A stretch of 64,000 nt of DNA from Tessaracoccus bendigoensis DSM 12906 (GTDB lineage Bacteria; Actinomycetota; Actinomycetes; Propionibacteriales; Propionibacteriaceae), in the NCBI RefSeq assembly GCF_900141915.1, contig NZ_FQZG01000007.1, forward strand, positions 1 through 64,000. The letters are read 5' to 3'. The notes below the pieces were generated by a model. It was given only the letters and a program-made list of their open reading frames with translations, searched no databases and was not told the origin of the DNA. Within the stretch, counting starts at the first letter, position 1. Every line of letters begins with the position of its first letter. Shown here piece after piece: positions 35,824-46,112 of this stretch. The position numbers and the translations under genes were made by a program.

Positions 35824-36597
35824 CTAAGTGATAGCGCCGAGAATCGCTGCCACTCGGGAGGGTAGTAGGTCGTTGGTTCCCGTGGAGGTGACGAGATCGG
35901 CGAGGTTACGCCAAGCCTGTATTCGGACCTCTGTAGTGCTGATTCCGCGCGCCTTCGCAAGACTGGCTTCGACATCAGCGACATTGCCGGGTTGCTGTGG
36001 ACGAGCGCCGCGGCGATTGCCGTCTGGGTGGTCCGTCTCCAGGAGGAGGCGATCGATGGGTATGAGATCAATTGCATCGCTTTGCCGCAGGGTGGCGATG
36101 TTGAGGGAGAAATAGGCTCCGAGTTCGAGTGCGCGGCTTGTGGTGGCGCGGTCGCCGAGCCACCAGTGCAAGATCGCGCCAGTCACCGGGGTTCGCTCAA
36201 GGTGGTCCACGATCTCGCGGGTCGCGCCGTAACTATGGATCGAGATAAGGCGCGGCTTCTTCTGTAGCTGAGAAAGCAGAGATGCGAGTACCTCGTGTTG
36301 CTTGGCGCGGCGAGACGGAGCCCTGGCGTCGAGACCGACTTCACTGACGTATGCGGTTTGGTCGAGTAGCTGATTGAACTCCTCCGGAGCGTAACCGTCG
36401 AGCGCAACCTTGACTCCTGGGTGGACGCCGACACCCCAGATCGTGAGGAGATCGTGCTGCTGGCGGTGGAGCGCGAGCCGTGACTCTGCAAGGGTGCGGC
36501 TCGCTGCGAAGACCACAGCTCGCAGGTTCAGGAGGTCCTGAGGAGTGACCGTCGTGTCGATGTGGGCATGGAGGTCCAGGGGTGGCCAGTTGGTCAC
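35824..36597 (-). CDS. qatD: QatD: TatD-like metal-dependent nuclease of a Qat defence system
   Basis: This 257-residue TatD-family hydrolase has metal-binding LDLHAHID, GVGVHPG, SEVGLDA, ISIHSYGA and LLETDHPDG. I chose the GTG at 36597, whose GTGA overlaps the qatC stop, over a GTG 36 bp upstream. TatD-like QatD is one of four proteins required in the published Qat anti-phage system, and the order A-B-C-D is preserved here. It is the last gene of the operon. Confidence 0.88.
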   Translation of the reverse strand: MTNWPPLDLHAHIDTTVTPQDLLNLRAVVFAASRTLAESRLALHRQQHDLLTIWGVGVHPGVKVALDGYAPEEFNQLLDQTAYVSEVGLDARAPSRRAKQHEVLASLLSQLQKKPRLISIHSYGATREIVDHLERTPVTGAILHWWLGDRATTSRALELGAYFSLNIATLRQSDAIDLIPIDRLLLETDHPDGNRRGARPQQPGNVADVEASLAKARGISTTEVRIQAWRNLADLVTSTGTNDLLPSRVAAILGAIT

Positions 36598-37880
36598 GTC
36601 AGCGTCTCCAGTTCGTGGGCACCGCGGATGCACAGATCGCGCGCATCTCCTGCGGAGTATCCGTGAGGTGGGCGCATCGCCGCGATGTCACTGACCCTGA
36701 CTCCTCGGGCAACGAATCCCCTGATGCTGGGAAGGACCGACGCCTTCTCAAGCTGCGTTTTCGCGGAGTCGTTCGGCGGTGCATCGATGACGTAGTTGCT
36801 CCGATCCGCCAGGTGTGAGGCGGCGAATGATGCTCGGCGCACAAGACAGCCAAAGCATGTTCCACAGTGATCTGTCGCTGATACCCCGAGCCATCTTCTG
36901 TTCGTGAAGGCACAGGAGTTAGTGGCGCTGAGCAACTCCGACGCGGATTCGTCGCCGATCTCGTCCGCCAGCCACCGGAACATCTCGCCCTTCGTATGGG
37001 TGGCGAAGGGATTCGACAGCGTGCCCCAACCACCTGCCAAACCGACGAGGCGAGACAGTTCTGCGAGGAACCAGGGGTGCGTCGTACGTGTGGAGAGGCT
37101 GCCAAGTTGATCGGGGCCGAGTGGCGGGTTTAGTGACGCGAACCCGTTCTCTGGAATCCAGAGCTCGACCTCGTTGACCGAGGCAAACGCGAGGCCGAGG
37201 GCGAGAAAAAGGAACGACCGTGTGCGCGTCGAGTTCTCGTTCCGGAAGCGGTGACCACCGGGCTGCTCCTTGCGTCGAGTAAACACGACCTGTTCGTGAT
37301 GCTGTATAGCCTCGTCCGGATAGAGCTCTCGGATACGTCCGGCGATGTCCCTCTGGATTGGGGAGATTGATGTCGCCCCGACGTGAGAGACAAGGAGATG
37401 CTGTTCCGGTCGAGTACGGGCAAGAAGCGCACCTGCGGCAGAGTCTGCCCCGCCACTCATGAGCACGACCCGCTGCACATCGGGATAGGAGTTGGGCGTG
37501 ACGTCCTCACGAGGGACCCGCGAGGTGCGGAACCTGAGCCCCCAACTGTCGCCCGACAAGAATCCCAAGAGGTCTTGCAGTTCTGTCACGATGGCGTTCC
37601 AGGGCTCTGGGTCGTGGACAGGCACGATCAAGGAGATGTCACGCCGGGTCCAGTTGACTTTGCCGACGCGCCGAGGAACAGAACGATCTGCTGCGTAGAC
37701 CATCGCGGCGAGACGGAACAGTTCCACATTCTCCCGCCGCACGGGGCCAAGCTTGCCCAGCCGCGGACCCAACGAAGTGTTAAAGGTTCCGGCGCCACCG
37801 GCAGGCCAGTAGAAGTTATTTCCGGCAGCTTTGCGGGTGACAGCCGAGGGGACCTGGAAACGAAGATCGAACTGTTCCAT
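36594..37880 (-). CDS. qatC: QatC: QueC-like ATP-pyrophosphatase-fold protein
   Basis: This 428-residue protein has the PP-loop VVLMSGGADSAAGAL (about residue 140) of QueC-type enzymes and a zinc-type DHCGTCFGCLVRR cluster near residue 337. In queuosine synthesis QueC makes a nitrile from a carboxylate. In Qat systems it is thought to modify a protein partner; that target is not visible here. It starts 1 bp after qatB ends and overlaps qatD by GTGA. Confidence 0.9.
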   Translation of the reverse strand: MEQFDLRFQVPSAVTRKAAGNNFYWPAGGAGTFNTSLGPRLGKLGPVRRENVELFRLAAMVYAADRSVPRRVGKVNWTRRDISLIVPVHDPEPWNAIVTELQDLLGFLSGDSWGLRFRTSRVPREDVTPNSYPDVQRVVLMSGGADSAAGALLARTRPEQHLLVSHVGATSISPIQRDIAGRIRELYPDEAIQHHEQVVFTRRKEQPGGHRFRNENSTRTRSFLFLALGLAFASVNEVELWIPENGFASLNPPLGPDQLGSLSTRTTHPWFLAELSRLVGLAGGWGTLSNPFATHTKGEMFRWLADEIGDESASELLSATNSCAFTNRRWLGVSATDHCGTCFGCLVRRASFAASHLADRSNYVIDAPPNDSAKTQLEKASVLPSIRGFVARGVRVSDIAAMRPPHGYSAGDARDLCIRGAHELETLT

Positions 37881-37881
37881 C

Positions 37882-38664
37882 TCAGTCCGCCTCGTGGATG
37901 GTTCTGAGGTACTCCAGACCGTCCTCGATCGCTCGCGTGAACTCGTCAGGGCTAGGCCCGCTCGGGGAGAGGTTCGCGTGCGCGGCGAGTTCTTCTGCGG
38001 CCTGGCGAACCCCGTCCTCGAACGCTGCTCGCTGGGCGCCTGTCATGTCCTTGGTGTTCAGGGTTGATGCGGTCTCCACGAGGTAAGCCTCAGCGAGGAT
38101 CAGTGCGACTGCTTCTTCGGCGATCTGGCCGAGTGTCACGTCTGTCCCGGTGGTCTCGCTCTCAGCAAGCCATTCAGCGAGTCTGCCGACGACTTCCATC
38201 TGCTCGGCAGTCTCGATCGTGCCAGGAGGGAGGTCTTCGCAGACCTTCTGAGCGATCTGGTGAGCGACATCGAAGACGTTGGGGTTCGCTCGCAGCGCGT
38301 CGTAGTCCAGACCGAGGTTACGGAGGGTCTGTGCGTCGCCGGTCCGGTAGGCGTACGCCGCTGCGGCCCCTCGTCCTGCGGAGCGTGCCGATCCAGACAC
38401 TGATCGTGTGAGTGTGTCAGTGCTCCGACGGCCCCGGCTGCTTCCTCCGCCGCTCCGAGAGGATCGGAAGAGAGCGGCAGTGGGGAGAATCCTTCCTGCG
38501 GGTGAGTTTGGGGATGGCTTCAGCGGTGACAGGAGCGTCGGCTGGCTGCCGACGGGAGCCGGAGCTGTGCTGTCACCGCCAGGGAGACTGGCGAGCCAAT
38601 CGTCCAGTCCGTCGCGTACTTCGCCCCCGGCGGCGCTGCCGGAATAGGAGCCTTTTGTGCCCAT
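37882..38664 (-). CDS. qatB: QatB protein
   Basis: This 260-residue protein starts MGTKGSYSGSAAGGEVRDGL, the small-residue-rich N-terminus typical of QatB, followed by Ser/Arg-rich low-complexity sequence and a helical C-terminal half. QatB has no known enzymatic domain; in the family it is thought to be the substrate or adaptor for QatC. The start overlaps the qatA stop by one base (TGATG). Confidence 0.82.
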   Translation of the reverse strand: MGTKGSYSGSAAGGEVRDGLDDWLASLPGGDSTAPAPVGSQPTLLSPLKPSPNSPAGRILPTAALFRSSRSGGGSSRGRRSTDTLTRSVSGSARSAGRGAAAAYAYRTGDAQTLRNLGLDYDALRANPNVFDVAHQIAQKVCEDLPPGTIETAEQMEVVGRLAEWLAESETTGTDVTLGQIAEEAVALILAEAYLVETASTLNTKDMTGAQRAAFEDGVRQAAEELAAHANLSPSGPSPDEFTRAIEDGLEYLRTIHEAD

Positions 38665-40679
38665 CAGTGCTGCCCTCCCTTGGGTGGCGGCGTCGTGAGT
38701 GCCATCTTGATCTTGCCGTCCGCCAGCTGCGCAGCCAGGGCATTGATGACGTCCTGCATGCCCGGGATATCGACACCCGCGAGGATGATCGCAGTGCCGG
38801 GCTGGAGATCGGAAGCCGGGAGCCGGCGGAACACGTCGAGAGCGGTCGGTTGCACGGCGGGATGCACCGTCGCAAGCCTGACGATTCCCGCCACAGCGCC
38901 GCGCTGCTCTTGGACGCGGTCTCGCGCACGAAGACCTAGATGCCGCAGGAGCTGATCGACATCGTCCGTTGTGAGGGCTTGGAGGCTCTCATCCGTGAGT
39001 TGTCGCCTGTCCACCGTACGAGTTGAGGCGAGTTGCGCGGCGAGGTCGCGAAGATGCTGGGGCAATTCTGCACTGAGGAGGAGATCACCACGGAAGGACG
39101 CTGCGAGGTGCAGGTAGGGACTCAAATCCAGATCGTGGAGCTCCGGTGGAAGCTTGGCCCATCGGATCATGTCGTCCGCGAAATGTGGGACAACGCTGAT
39201 CGCAGGAGCCACTGCGGCGACCGGCGGCATTGCGTCGCTCGAAGGCTCGCTGTCAACAGGGTCTGAGGGTCCAGCGACGGTCGATTCGTCCGCCGGAGTG
39301 GCAGGCTCGATCATCGTCTCGGTTCCAGGGGCGACCTCTGGAGCACCTTCGGCGGGGGCCAGTTCTTCCTTGGGCCGGTTTGCCTGATTCTCCAGTGCGT
39401 CAAGACGATCTCGAAGCTCGCCCGTCCGGAGCCAGGAAAGCACCGACTGGAACTGGTCAGGCAGAAGTACCTCAAGCACCATGAGCTTCGCGACCACATC
39501 GAAGTCGAGTTCGATTCCGCGGCGTGCCGCGATGGAACGACGGATGTTCAGATCGTTGAGGAAGCGCTTGATACGACGCGGGTTCCCGCGAAGCTTCTCG
39601 TAGAGGATGGTCATCAGTCGGCGCGCAAACGAAAGTTCGCGCTGCACGTCGAGACCGTCCGGTGCCTTGAGGTCATCGAGCGCGCCGGTCGTGCGGAGCC
39701 GCTGGCACTCGGCGATCACCGCCTTGAGCTGGGGGTCGGTGAGGCGCTTTTCTACACGGTTCTGGAGCTGTAGCAGAAGCACATAAGACTCGGTGTCAAA
39801 GGCGCCTAGCGCGGGGAGCGGAACGGTCGTTTGGACGATCTTGTGCAGATATAGCTTCGACGGTGGCTCGGCCGGGAGCGCATCTTCGTCATCGGGACGC
39901 TCGGCGGGCATACTCCACTCTGGTAAGCGAGTGCGGATGGCGTCCGCGACTCTGTCCTCGTCCGCTGCAATGACGAACGCCATGCCGTCCACGCTGAGAA
40001 AGAGACGGATCGCTTCCAAGGTCTCCACGACCGTATCGACCAAGCATCTGTCTAGGTCATCGACCAGTACCGCCACGCGCCGAACGTGGGCCATTTCATC
40101 GGTTGCCAGGAGTTCGGCGAACTCAGCCTTGAACCCCGCGAGGCCGCGCGGTTCGTCCTTGGCGTCGGTGCCCTCGGGTGCCGATTCTCGGATGAGATTA
40201 AGGACATCATCGACTCCGGGAAGCTGCAATGTGAGCGATGACTTGGCGGCGAGTTTGACCGCCTTTGCCCAGTCGACGCGATCTGACAGCTTCTTTATGA
40301 GCTTCTTGATCTTCTGGCCCTTGGACTCCTCGACGTTCTTGAGACGCTCGGTGAGTTCCGCCGAGATGGCGTCAAGTACTTCTCCGATGAGACTCTCTTT
40401 CGCTCCGACGGCGGGGTCGTATCGCCAAGGATCGGTGCGGACGGTGAGAATCTTGGCTGCCTCAGGGTCGCTCCGCGAGTCGAGGTCAGCCTTGATGAGT
40501 TCGAGAACGGTTGTCTTGCCGCTGCCCCAAGGGCCAGAGAGCCCGATTGCGAGAGGGTCGAGCGCATCATCGAGTACAGCGTCTGAGACCGTCTCTGCAA
40601 TGGCACGTGCGGCGAGGAAGTCGACCTTTGACGGCTCGTCGGACCAGAGGCGACCGCGGAGTTCCTCGGCTGCGCTCAT
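38664..40679 (-). CDS. qatA: QatA: KAP-family P-loop ATPase
   Basis: This 671-residue KAP NTPase has Walker A GLSGPWGSGKTT (about residues 47-58), followed by VRTDPWRYDP, the Walker B VAVLVDDLDRCL, and FVIAADEDRVADAI, as in KAP proteins. The C-terminal part is helical with a Pro/Ala/Glu-rich stretch. It is the first gene of the four-gene Qat operon and presumably the phage-sensing or energising component. Confidence 0.9.
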   Translation of the reverse strand: MSAAEELRGRLWSDEPSKVDFLAARAIAETVSDAVLDDALDPLAIGLSGPWGSGKTTVLELIKADLDSRSDPEAAKILTVRTDPWRYDPAVGAKESLIGEVLDAISAELTERLKNVEESKGQKIKKLIKKLSDRVDWAKAVKLAAKSSLTLQLPGVDDVLNLIRESAPEGTDAKDEPRGLAGFKAEFAELLATDEMAHVRRVAVLVDDLDRCLVDTVVETLEAIRLFLSVDGMAFVIAADEDRVADAIRTRLPEWSMPAERPDDEDALPAEPPSKLYLHKIVQTTVPLPALGAFDTESYVLLLQLQNRVEKRLTDPQLKAVIAECQRLRTTGALDDLKAPDGLDVQRELSFARRLMTILYEKLRGNPRRIKRFLNDLNIRRSIAARRGIELDFDVVAKLMVLEVLLPDQFQSVLSWLRTGELRDRLDALENQANRPKEELAPAEGAPEVAPGTETMIEPATPADESTVAGPSDPVDSEPSSDAMPPVAAVAPAISVVPHFADDMIRWAKLPPELHDLDLSPYLHLAASFRGDLLLSAELPQHLRDLAAQLASTRTVDRRQLTDESLQALTTDDVDQLLRHLGLRARDRVQEQRGAVAGIVRLATVHPAVQPTALDVFRRLPASDLQPGTAIILAGVDIPGMQDVINALAAQLADGKIKMALTTPPPKGGQH

Positions 40680-40888
40680 GGTGCCTCCTCATGTTCAGTT
40701 TCGGGAGGCTAGACGGCGGGTGGCAGCCCGGGCGATTCGGGGGTAGCGACACCCACGTCCGACAGCTCCAGTCTCTAAGCAAGGTTGCCATCTTCCGACC
40801 CAGCACACCGCGCCGACACGCGGGCTACGGCCGATCACCACAGAAGATCGCTGGGCGCGCTCACGCAGCTGCAACCCACGAACCAGGG

Positions 40889-41239
40889 TCAGCCTCGCAC
40901 CAGAGCAGTCTCGGCTTCATGATCCTCACGGCGCTGGCCGTGTTCGTGGATGCGGACGCGGGCGAGGAGGATCAGGCTGATGGGGCCGAGCCAGAGCATC
41001 TTGATTCCGTTCCAGATGGTCAGGAGGACAACGAGGTTGAGCCAGCCTGGACCGCCGCTCTGGATGTGATCGGCGAGGGTGATGGCGATCAGGAAGTAGG
41101 GCACGGCCAGGAGCATCGCGGGGATGCCCCATTTGAGGCCGCGGCGGGTGCGGACGGCATCAATGAGGATGTTCGTCGGCATGTACCGGCGGAGGAACCC
41201 GCGGGTGTGGGTGCTGGTGATCCAGATGGAGCGGAACAT
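40889..41239 (-). CDS. Small membrane protein of actinobacterial ICEs
   Basis: This 116-residue protein has an amphipathic N-terminus (TRGFLRRYMPTNILIDAVRT) and two or three hydrophobic segments (WGIPAMLLAVPYFLIAITLA and LVVLLTIWNGIKMLWLGPIS). It ends basic/charged. Similar small proteins sit next to the relaxase/dprA region in actinobacterial conjugative elements and are often misnamed sulfate permeases (from memory). The role in transfer is unknown. Confidence 0.7.
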   Translation of the reverse strand: MFRSIWITSTHTRGFLRRYMPTNILIDAVRTRRGLKWGIPAMLLAVPYFLIAITLADHIQSGGPGWLNLVVLLTIWNGIKMLWLGPISLILLARVRIHEHGQRREDHEAETALVRG

Positions 41240-41456
41240 GATGGGCCTCTTTTCGACACGCTTCGGTTGTACCGATGAAGCGGCGTGTGGTGAGACCCCG
41301 TGAGGGGGCGGTCCCGAGGGACCAGCAATGGTTGGGTGAGTCCGCCTCTACTGGCGAGTCTACGCCTGACCTTCGATCTTCGGAACCCTTCGCCCTTCGC
41401 TTGCTTCGGCTGGTGCACCTGCTCGGTAGCTCCTGCTACTGGAAGGACGCCCGATC

Positions 41457-42470
41457 ATGGCTTCTCTGTCTGAACACGCCGCTGACGAACGGTCGGCCCG
41501 CGTGCTGTTGTCACTGATCGCCGAAGCGGACGACGACCTGACCGGGTTGCTGCTGGGTCATGAGGGCGCGGTGGCGACGGTCGGTATCCTGGACTCGGAC
41601 GCCCGCGTGCCGGGTGTTGATGCGAACGAGCTGGCGCTACGGCAGCGGCGCGCTCAGGCCCTCACTGCCGGTGTGGACCTCGACAGCATGGTGCCCACGC
41701 TGCTAGACAGCCGGTACTCGATCTTGATGCCAGGCGACCCGCACTGGCCGGCGAGCTTGGCCGATCTGGGTGTGGGTGCGCCGTATGTGCTGTGGGCCGA
41801 CGGCGCGACATCCTTCCTGACCAGCCCCATCAGCGAGATGGTGACGTTCACGGGGATGCGGGCATCGACTTCCTATGGCAACACGGTCACGAGCGAGCTG
41901 GTCGCAGACCTGGCCCGCGATGAGATGGTGATTGTCTCCGGCGGCGCGTATGGCATCGACGCTGCGGCGCATCGGGCCGCGCTGGCCGTCGGCGGAACGA
42001 CGATCGCGGTACTCGCCAGCGGGATTGACCGAAACTATCCGACGGGAAACAGCGGTCTCCTTGACGGGATACGCGGAGTTGGGCTCGTGCTGTCTGAGCA
42101 GCCGCCGGGCGCGCTGCCGTCGCGTTCCCGGTTCTTGGCCCGCGTCCGACTGCTGGCGGCCTTGTCATCGGCAACGGTGATCCCCGAGGCGGGACCTCGC
42201 TCGGGCTCGCTGCGGGTGGCCGACCAGGCCTACACGCTGGGCCGCGCCGTGGGTGCGGTGCCAGGGCCGATCACCTCCATCGCCAGCACCGGCCCCAACC
42301 ACCTGATCCACGAGAACCTGGCCGAACTCGTCAGCACCGGGAACGACGTGACCGATCTGATGGAGCGCCACGGAGCCAACGCGAACCGTCAGCCTCCGCA
42401 GGCACGGGTTTCGGAGTTCGACTCGGACCCGCTGAGTGCGGAACGCGACAGCACGTCTCGAAGCCTCTGA
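41457..42470 (+). CDS. dprA: DprA-like DNA-processing protein of the ICE
   Basis: This 337-residue protein has the DprA Rossmann-like fold: MPGDPHWPASLADLGVGAPY, FTGMRASTSYGNTVTSELVA, MVIVSGGAYGIDAAAHRAAL and IPEAGPRSGSLRVADQA. DprA binds single-stranded DNA and loads RecA. A plasmid/ICE copy may protect incoming strands during conjugation. It faces the relaxase gene convergently with an 81-bp gap. Confidence 0.88.
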   Translation: MASLSEHAADERSARVLLSLIAEADDDLTGLLLGHEGAVATVGILDSDARVPGVDANELALRQRRAQALTAGVDLDSMVPTLLDSRYSILMPGDPHWPASLADLGVGAPYVLWADGATSFLTSPISEMVTFTGMRASTSYGNTVTSELVADLARDEMVIVSGGAYGIDAAAHRAALAVGGTTIAVLASGIDRNYPTGNSGLLDGIRGVGLVLSEQPPGALPSRSRFLARVRLLAALSSATVIPEAGPRSGSLRVADQAYTLGRAVGAVPGPITSIASTGPNHLIHENLAELVSTGNDVTDLMERHGANANRQPPQARVSEFDSDPLSAERDSTSRSL

Positions 42471-42551
42471 CGTTCCAACTCGTCGCCGCCGATGGCCTCC
42501 CGGGCTGTCGGCGGCAGACGCACGCCAACCTGTTCCCACGCCACAAGCCGG

Positions 42552-45500
42552 CTACAGGACGCGCCCCTGCTGTATCTCGACCGAATGGAGGTCGTCGCGA
42601 TCGGTCGCCTCGCGGGTGAGTTGCCGGGCACGGCGGATCGCTGTAGCAGCTCGGGCAGCGTCGATCTTCTGGGCGTCGGACTCAGCAGGGCTGCCGAGCG
42701 CTTGGTCGGTGCTGATCTGGTAGCGGTCGCGGTACGCCGCGACGATCTGCGCGTGGGCACGCCAGGTCGCTGCCATCGTCGCGTCCACCGGCTCCGGGCC
42801 GAGTGTCGTCGTCCAGGCCTTGTGCTCCGTCAGGTCGCGGTGGAGGACGGCGGCGGCGCGCTGCTCGATGAGTTGCTGACGCTCGGTGAGCGCGTCGCGC
42901 ATGTCCTGATCCATGTCGCCGGCGGCGTATGGGATGAGTCCCGCGATCAGGGTCGGCGGTCGGCGGTCGCGTCCTGAGCCGGCAGGTCGGGCGGTGGTGC
43001 GGGCAACGCGGGCGTGCAGGACCGAGGCGATGTCGTCGGCGTCGGCGAACCCGCGAGCGGCGACGAGTCTGGGCAGCAGAGCATCGAGGTCGTGATGGTT
43101 GGCTTCGGCGCGACGCAGCTCGGCTGAGAGCGCCCCGAACGTATCCGCTTCCACTACCTGATCGACCTGCATGTCGGTGAGGCCAGCGCGGGTGAGGAGC
43201 GTGGCCCAGCGATCGTGTTGGCCGGCTTGCGCGATGGTCTCGTATTCGGCCGCGAGGCGCGCGATCGAGCCCCACGCGTCTTGCTCGGCGGCGATGGTCT
43301 CGTGCGCGGACAGTTCCGCGCCGATGTGCTGCAGGACACCGTAGAGCACGGTCTTGGCGTTCGCTTCCGGGCTGTCGCTGGGATGCGGGGCGGCGTGTCC
43401 GTCGTCGGGATGGTCCGTGGCGACGTAGGCGTAGTTGCCGTCCCTGCCACGGGTCATCGCGACGTAGAAGTTCTCCCGCGTCGTCTTCGTGGTCACGACG
43501 ACGTGCGCGGTGTCGGTGGTGACGCCCTGGGCGCGGTGCGCGGTGATGGCGTAGCCCAGATCGACATCTTCAGCGACATAGGCGGCGGGGAGCACCATCG
43601 ACCCACCGAAGCGGCGATGCTCGGGCCGGATGGTGATCGACCCGTCCTCGCCCACGCGAGTGACCTTCCAGCGGTCACCGTTTCGTACCCATGCGTTGCC
43701 GCTCTTCGAGCGCAGGCGCCGCTCGTTGCGGCGGGTGATGATCCGATCCCCGGTCGAGATGCTGCTGCCGTCGTGCAGGATCGCTTCGCGTCCGGGCAGG
43801 AGTGTGCCATCGAGGATCAGGTCGGCACGGGCACGCTGGTTGAGCTGGGTGACGGTCTCAATCGTCTCGGCCACCAGGATCGACGCTCGTCCGCGCTCGG
43901 TGTCCGTTCGCCACGAGGCATAGGCGGCGTCGACCATCGCGTCTGCTGCGCCACCTTGTATCCGGCCATGCTGGGCAAGGACGTCGATTGCGGTCGCACG
44001 GCCATGCCGTAGGTCCAGTGAGGTGGTCTTCTCCCACGCGTGAGTGAAGCGGTGGATGTCGGTGAGTTCGGGCGCATCGTCTCGGTCATGGACGAGCATC
44101 GCGAACGCACCGGCGGCGTCGACGGCCTGCAACTGGCTGTAGTCGCCCACCAACAGCACCTTCGCCCCGGCCTCCTCGGCCTGCGCGGTGATGCGGTCCA
44201 GCGAGGCCGTGCCGGCCAAGGATGCTTCATCGACGATCACGAGCTGGCCGGCGGTGAAGGTCGTGCCGTGGACAAGGTGCATCTGCCACCAGCGCGCCGT
44301 GTTCTGCGCCTCGATCCCCAGCTCCGCGCCGAGCACTTGGGCGGCGGCCTCCGAGGGAGCCAGCCCGACGACGGAACCCGCGCCGTGCTCGGCCTCCCAT
44401 GCCCGCCGCAAAGCCGACATGGCGGTGGTCTTGCCCGCGCCCGCAGGGCCGACCAATACGTCAACGACCCTGCCGGATACCGCGATCCGGGTGAGTGCGT
44501 CGGCCTGATCCGGTCCCAGCAGACGCCCTTCCGCGTCCCGTCGGCCGGTGATCCGTTCAATGACCTCCAACTCGACGGTCGGGGCGTTGCGTGTGCGGGA
44601 GCGCTCAAGCAGACGGTCTTCGGCGGCAAGGAGTGCCTCGGTGGAGAACACGACCCGCCCAACCTCACGAAACCTTGTCGTGCCGTCCGGGCGGCGGAAC
44701 AGCAACGGACTGGACGCGAGCTCGGGTGGGGTCAGCTGCAACGAAGCCTGCTCGGCCGCATCGGTGACCATACCGGTGATGACTTCACGATCCAGGGCAG
44801 TGGCGAACCGGACGCCCATGAGCTGGCGCGACGCCTCCGCGTGCAGGTTCCACCGTCGCCACGTCGACCGGCTTTCGCCTACCACATCCACAACCGACCC
44901 TCCGAGTTCGGCGATCGTCTCCAGCGAGATGTCATCGGCACGCGGCAACCTGACCGGTTCGGAGACAGCAGCCGCCGTGCGCGCCCACCTCGTCGCGTCC
45001 TCACCAACTACTCGACCGGTACGCTCGCGCCACTCGGCGGTCAGGTCAGCAAGAGACCGGACCTGCTTCTCCGGCCGAGTCGCGAGCGTGGCCTGCGCGC
45101 GCAACTTCACTACCGTGCGCGCTGATGGCTGTCTGCCGTGCCGGGCAACATAGGAGTCGATCAGGCGGGCCTTCTCCTGCTCGATCTGCCGAGTACGCGA
45201 GGAGAACTCCGCCACCAGTTCCTCACTGACGGGCTCAAGTTCCCATGCCGGGTTGCGGTCCCTGCCCCGCTCGCGGACCTCCCATCCCACGCCCAGCAGC
45301 CCGGTGATCCGATCTGCCAGCATCGCGTTATACAACTCCGAGACCGCGACCACCGAGGCATGGATCGGCCGGCCGGCCAGCGTGCGCCACTTGCCGTCCT
45401 GGACGGTCAGCACCTTGTTGCTGATGACGACGTGCGTGTGCAACTGGGGGTCGCCTGCCCTGCTGTCGTAGTGATCGAACGCGGTTGCGAGGACTCCCGC

Positions 45501-46112
45501 GACGTCGGCGTGGACGATCGCACCGTCCGGACCAGCAGCCCCAACGCGCGTGGTCGCAATCTCACGTTCGAGGAACGCAAGCACCTCTGCAACTGCCTGG
45601 TGGTGCGCGTCCGCAATCAAGGATTGCGTGCCCGCGTCTGCAACGCCCCACAGCACAGATACCGACTTCGGCGGACTGAACGTGAAATCGAACCCCGCAA
45701 CCGCGCGCCGCGTCCCTCTGGCCGCCTCCTCGGCCTCGATTGCGGCGACTTGTCGTGCGTGGGTGACCGGCCCCATGTTCGGGTCGAGAGCCTGAACTCG
45801 ATGATCGATGCGCTCAGCCAACGTGGGATAGCGGCGGTATGCCTCGCCCAACGACTGCCCTGTGATCGGGTCGCATCCCATCCCGATGAGCAGCTGGAGC
45901 TGAGCTTCCGAGACATGCTCACCGCCGACCAACTCGCCGTTCCCGAGATACGGCAAGCCCGAACCCATCCAGAAACCTGGTGGGGTGCCTTCCTCGGTGT
46001 AATACCTCGTCAGCGGGGTCGAGAGCGACCGGTCGCCGTCGCCGGCCGCGACGGTACGCAGCAGGTACTTGTAGCCCTCGCCAGCACTCATCACCCGCAT
46101 CGAGACCGTCAC
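42552..46112 (-). CDS. traA: MobF-family relaxase/helicase (TraA)
   Basis: This 1186-residue protein is complete. The N-terminal TrwC relaxase domain has FDFTFSPPKSVSVLWG and the histidine cluster LHTHVVISNKV (about residue 224), with the catalytic Tyr expected near the N-terminus (YYTEEG). The RecD-like helicase follows with Walker A VGPAGAGKTTAM (about 560), VIVDEASLAG, and AITAHRAQGVT for superfamily-1 motif VI. It nicks oriT and unwinds the transferred strand, initiating conjugation. It is intact, unlike the broken homologue at 30355. Confidence 0.95.
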   Translation of the reverse strand: MTVSMRVMSAGEGYKYLLRTVAAGDGDRSLSTPLTRYYTEEGTPPGFWMGSGLPYLGNGELVGGEHVSEAQLQLLIGMGCDPITGQSLGEAYRRYPTLAERIDHRVQALDPNMGPVTHARQVAAIEAEEAARGTRRAVAGFDFTFSPPKSVSVLWGVADAGTQSLIADAHHQAVAEVLAFLEREIATTRVGAAGPDGAIVHADVAGVLATAFDHYDSRAGDPQLHTHVVISNKVLTVQDGKWRTLAGRPIHASVVAVSELYNAMLADRITGLLGVGWEVRERGRDRNPAWELEPVSEELVAEFSSRTRQIEQEKARLIDSYVARHGRQPSARTVVKLRAQATLATRPEKQVRSLADLTAEWRERTGRVVGEDATRWARTAAAVSEPVRLPRADDISLETIAELGGSVVDVVGESRSTWRRWNLHAEASRQLMGVRFATALDREVITGMVTDAAEQASLQLTPPELASSPLLFRRPDGTTRFREVGRVVFSTEALLAAEDRLLERSRTRNAPTVELEVIERITGRRDAEGRLLGPDQADALTRIAVSGRVVDVLVGPAGAGKTTAMSALRRAWEAEHGAGSVVGLAPSEAAAQVLGAELGIEAQNTARWWQMHLVHGTTFTAGQLVIVDEASLAGTASLDRITAQAEEAGAKVLLVGDYSQLQAVDAAGAFAMLVHDRDDAPELTDIHRFTHAWEKTTSLDLRHGRATAIDVLAQHGRIQGGAADAMVDAAYASWRTDTERGRASILVAETIETVTQLNQRARADLILDGTLLPGREAILHDGSSISTGDRIITRRNERRLRSKSGNAWVRNGDRWKVTRVGEDGSITIRPEHRRFGGSMVLPAAYVAEDVDLGYAITAHRAQGVTTDTAHVVVTTKTTRENFYVAMTRGRDGNYAYVATDHPDDGHAAPHPSDSPEANAKTVLYGVLQHIGAELSAHETIAAEQDAWGSIARLAAEYETIAQAGQHDRWATLLTRAGLTDMQVDQVVEADTFGALSAELRRAEANHHDLDALLPRLVAARGFADADDIASVLHARVARTTARPAGSGRDRRPPTLIAGLIPYAAGDMDQDMRDALTERQQLIEQRAAAVLHRDLTEHKAWTTTLGPEPVDATMAATWRAHAQIVAAYRDRYQISTDQALGSPAESDAQKIDAARAATAIRRARQLTREATDRDDLHSVEIQQGRVL

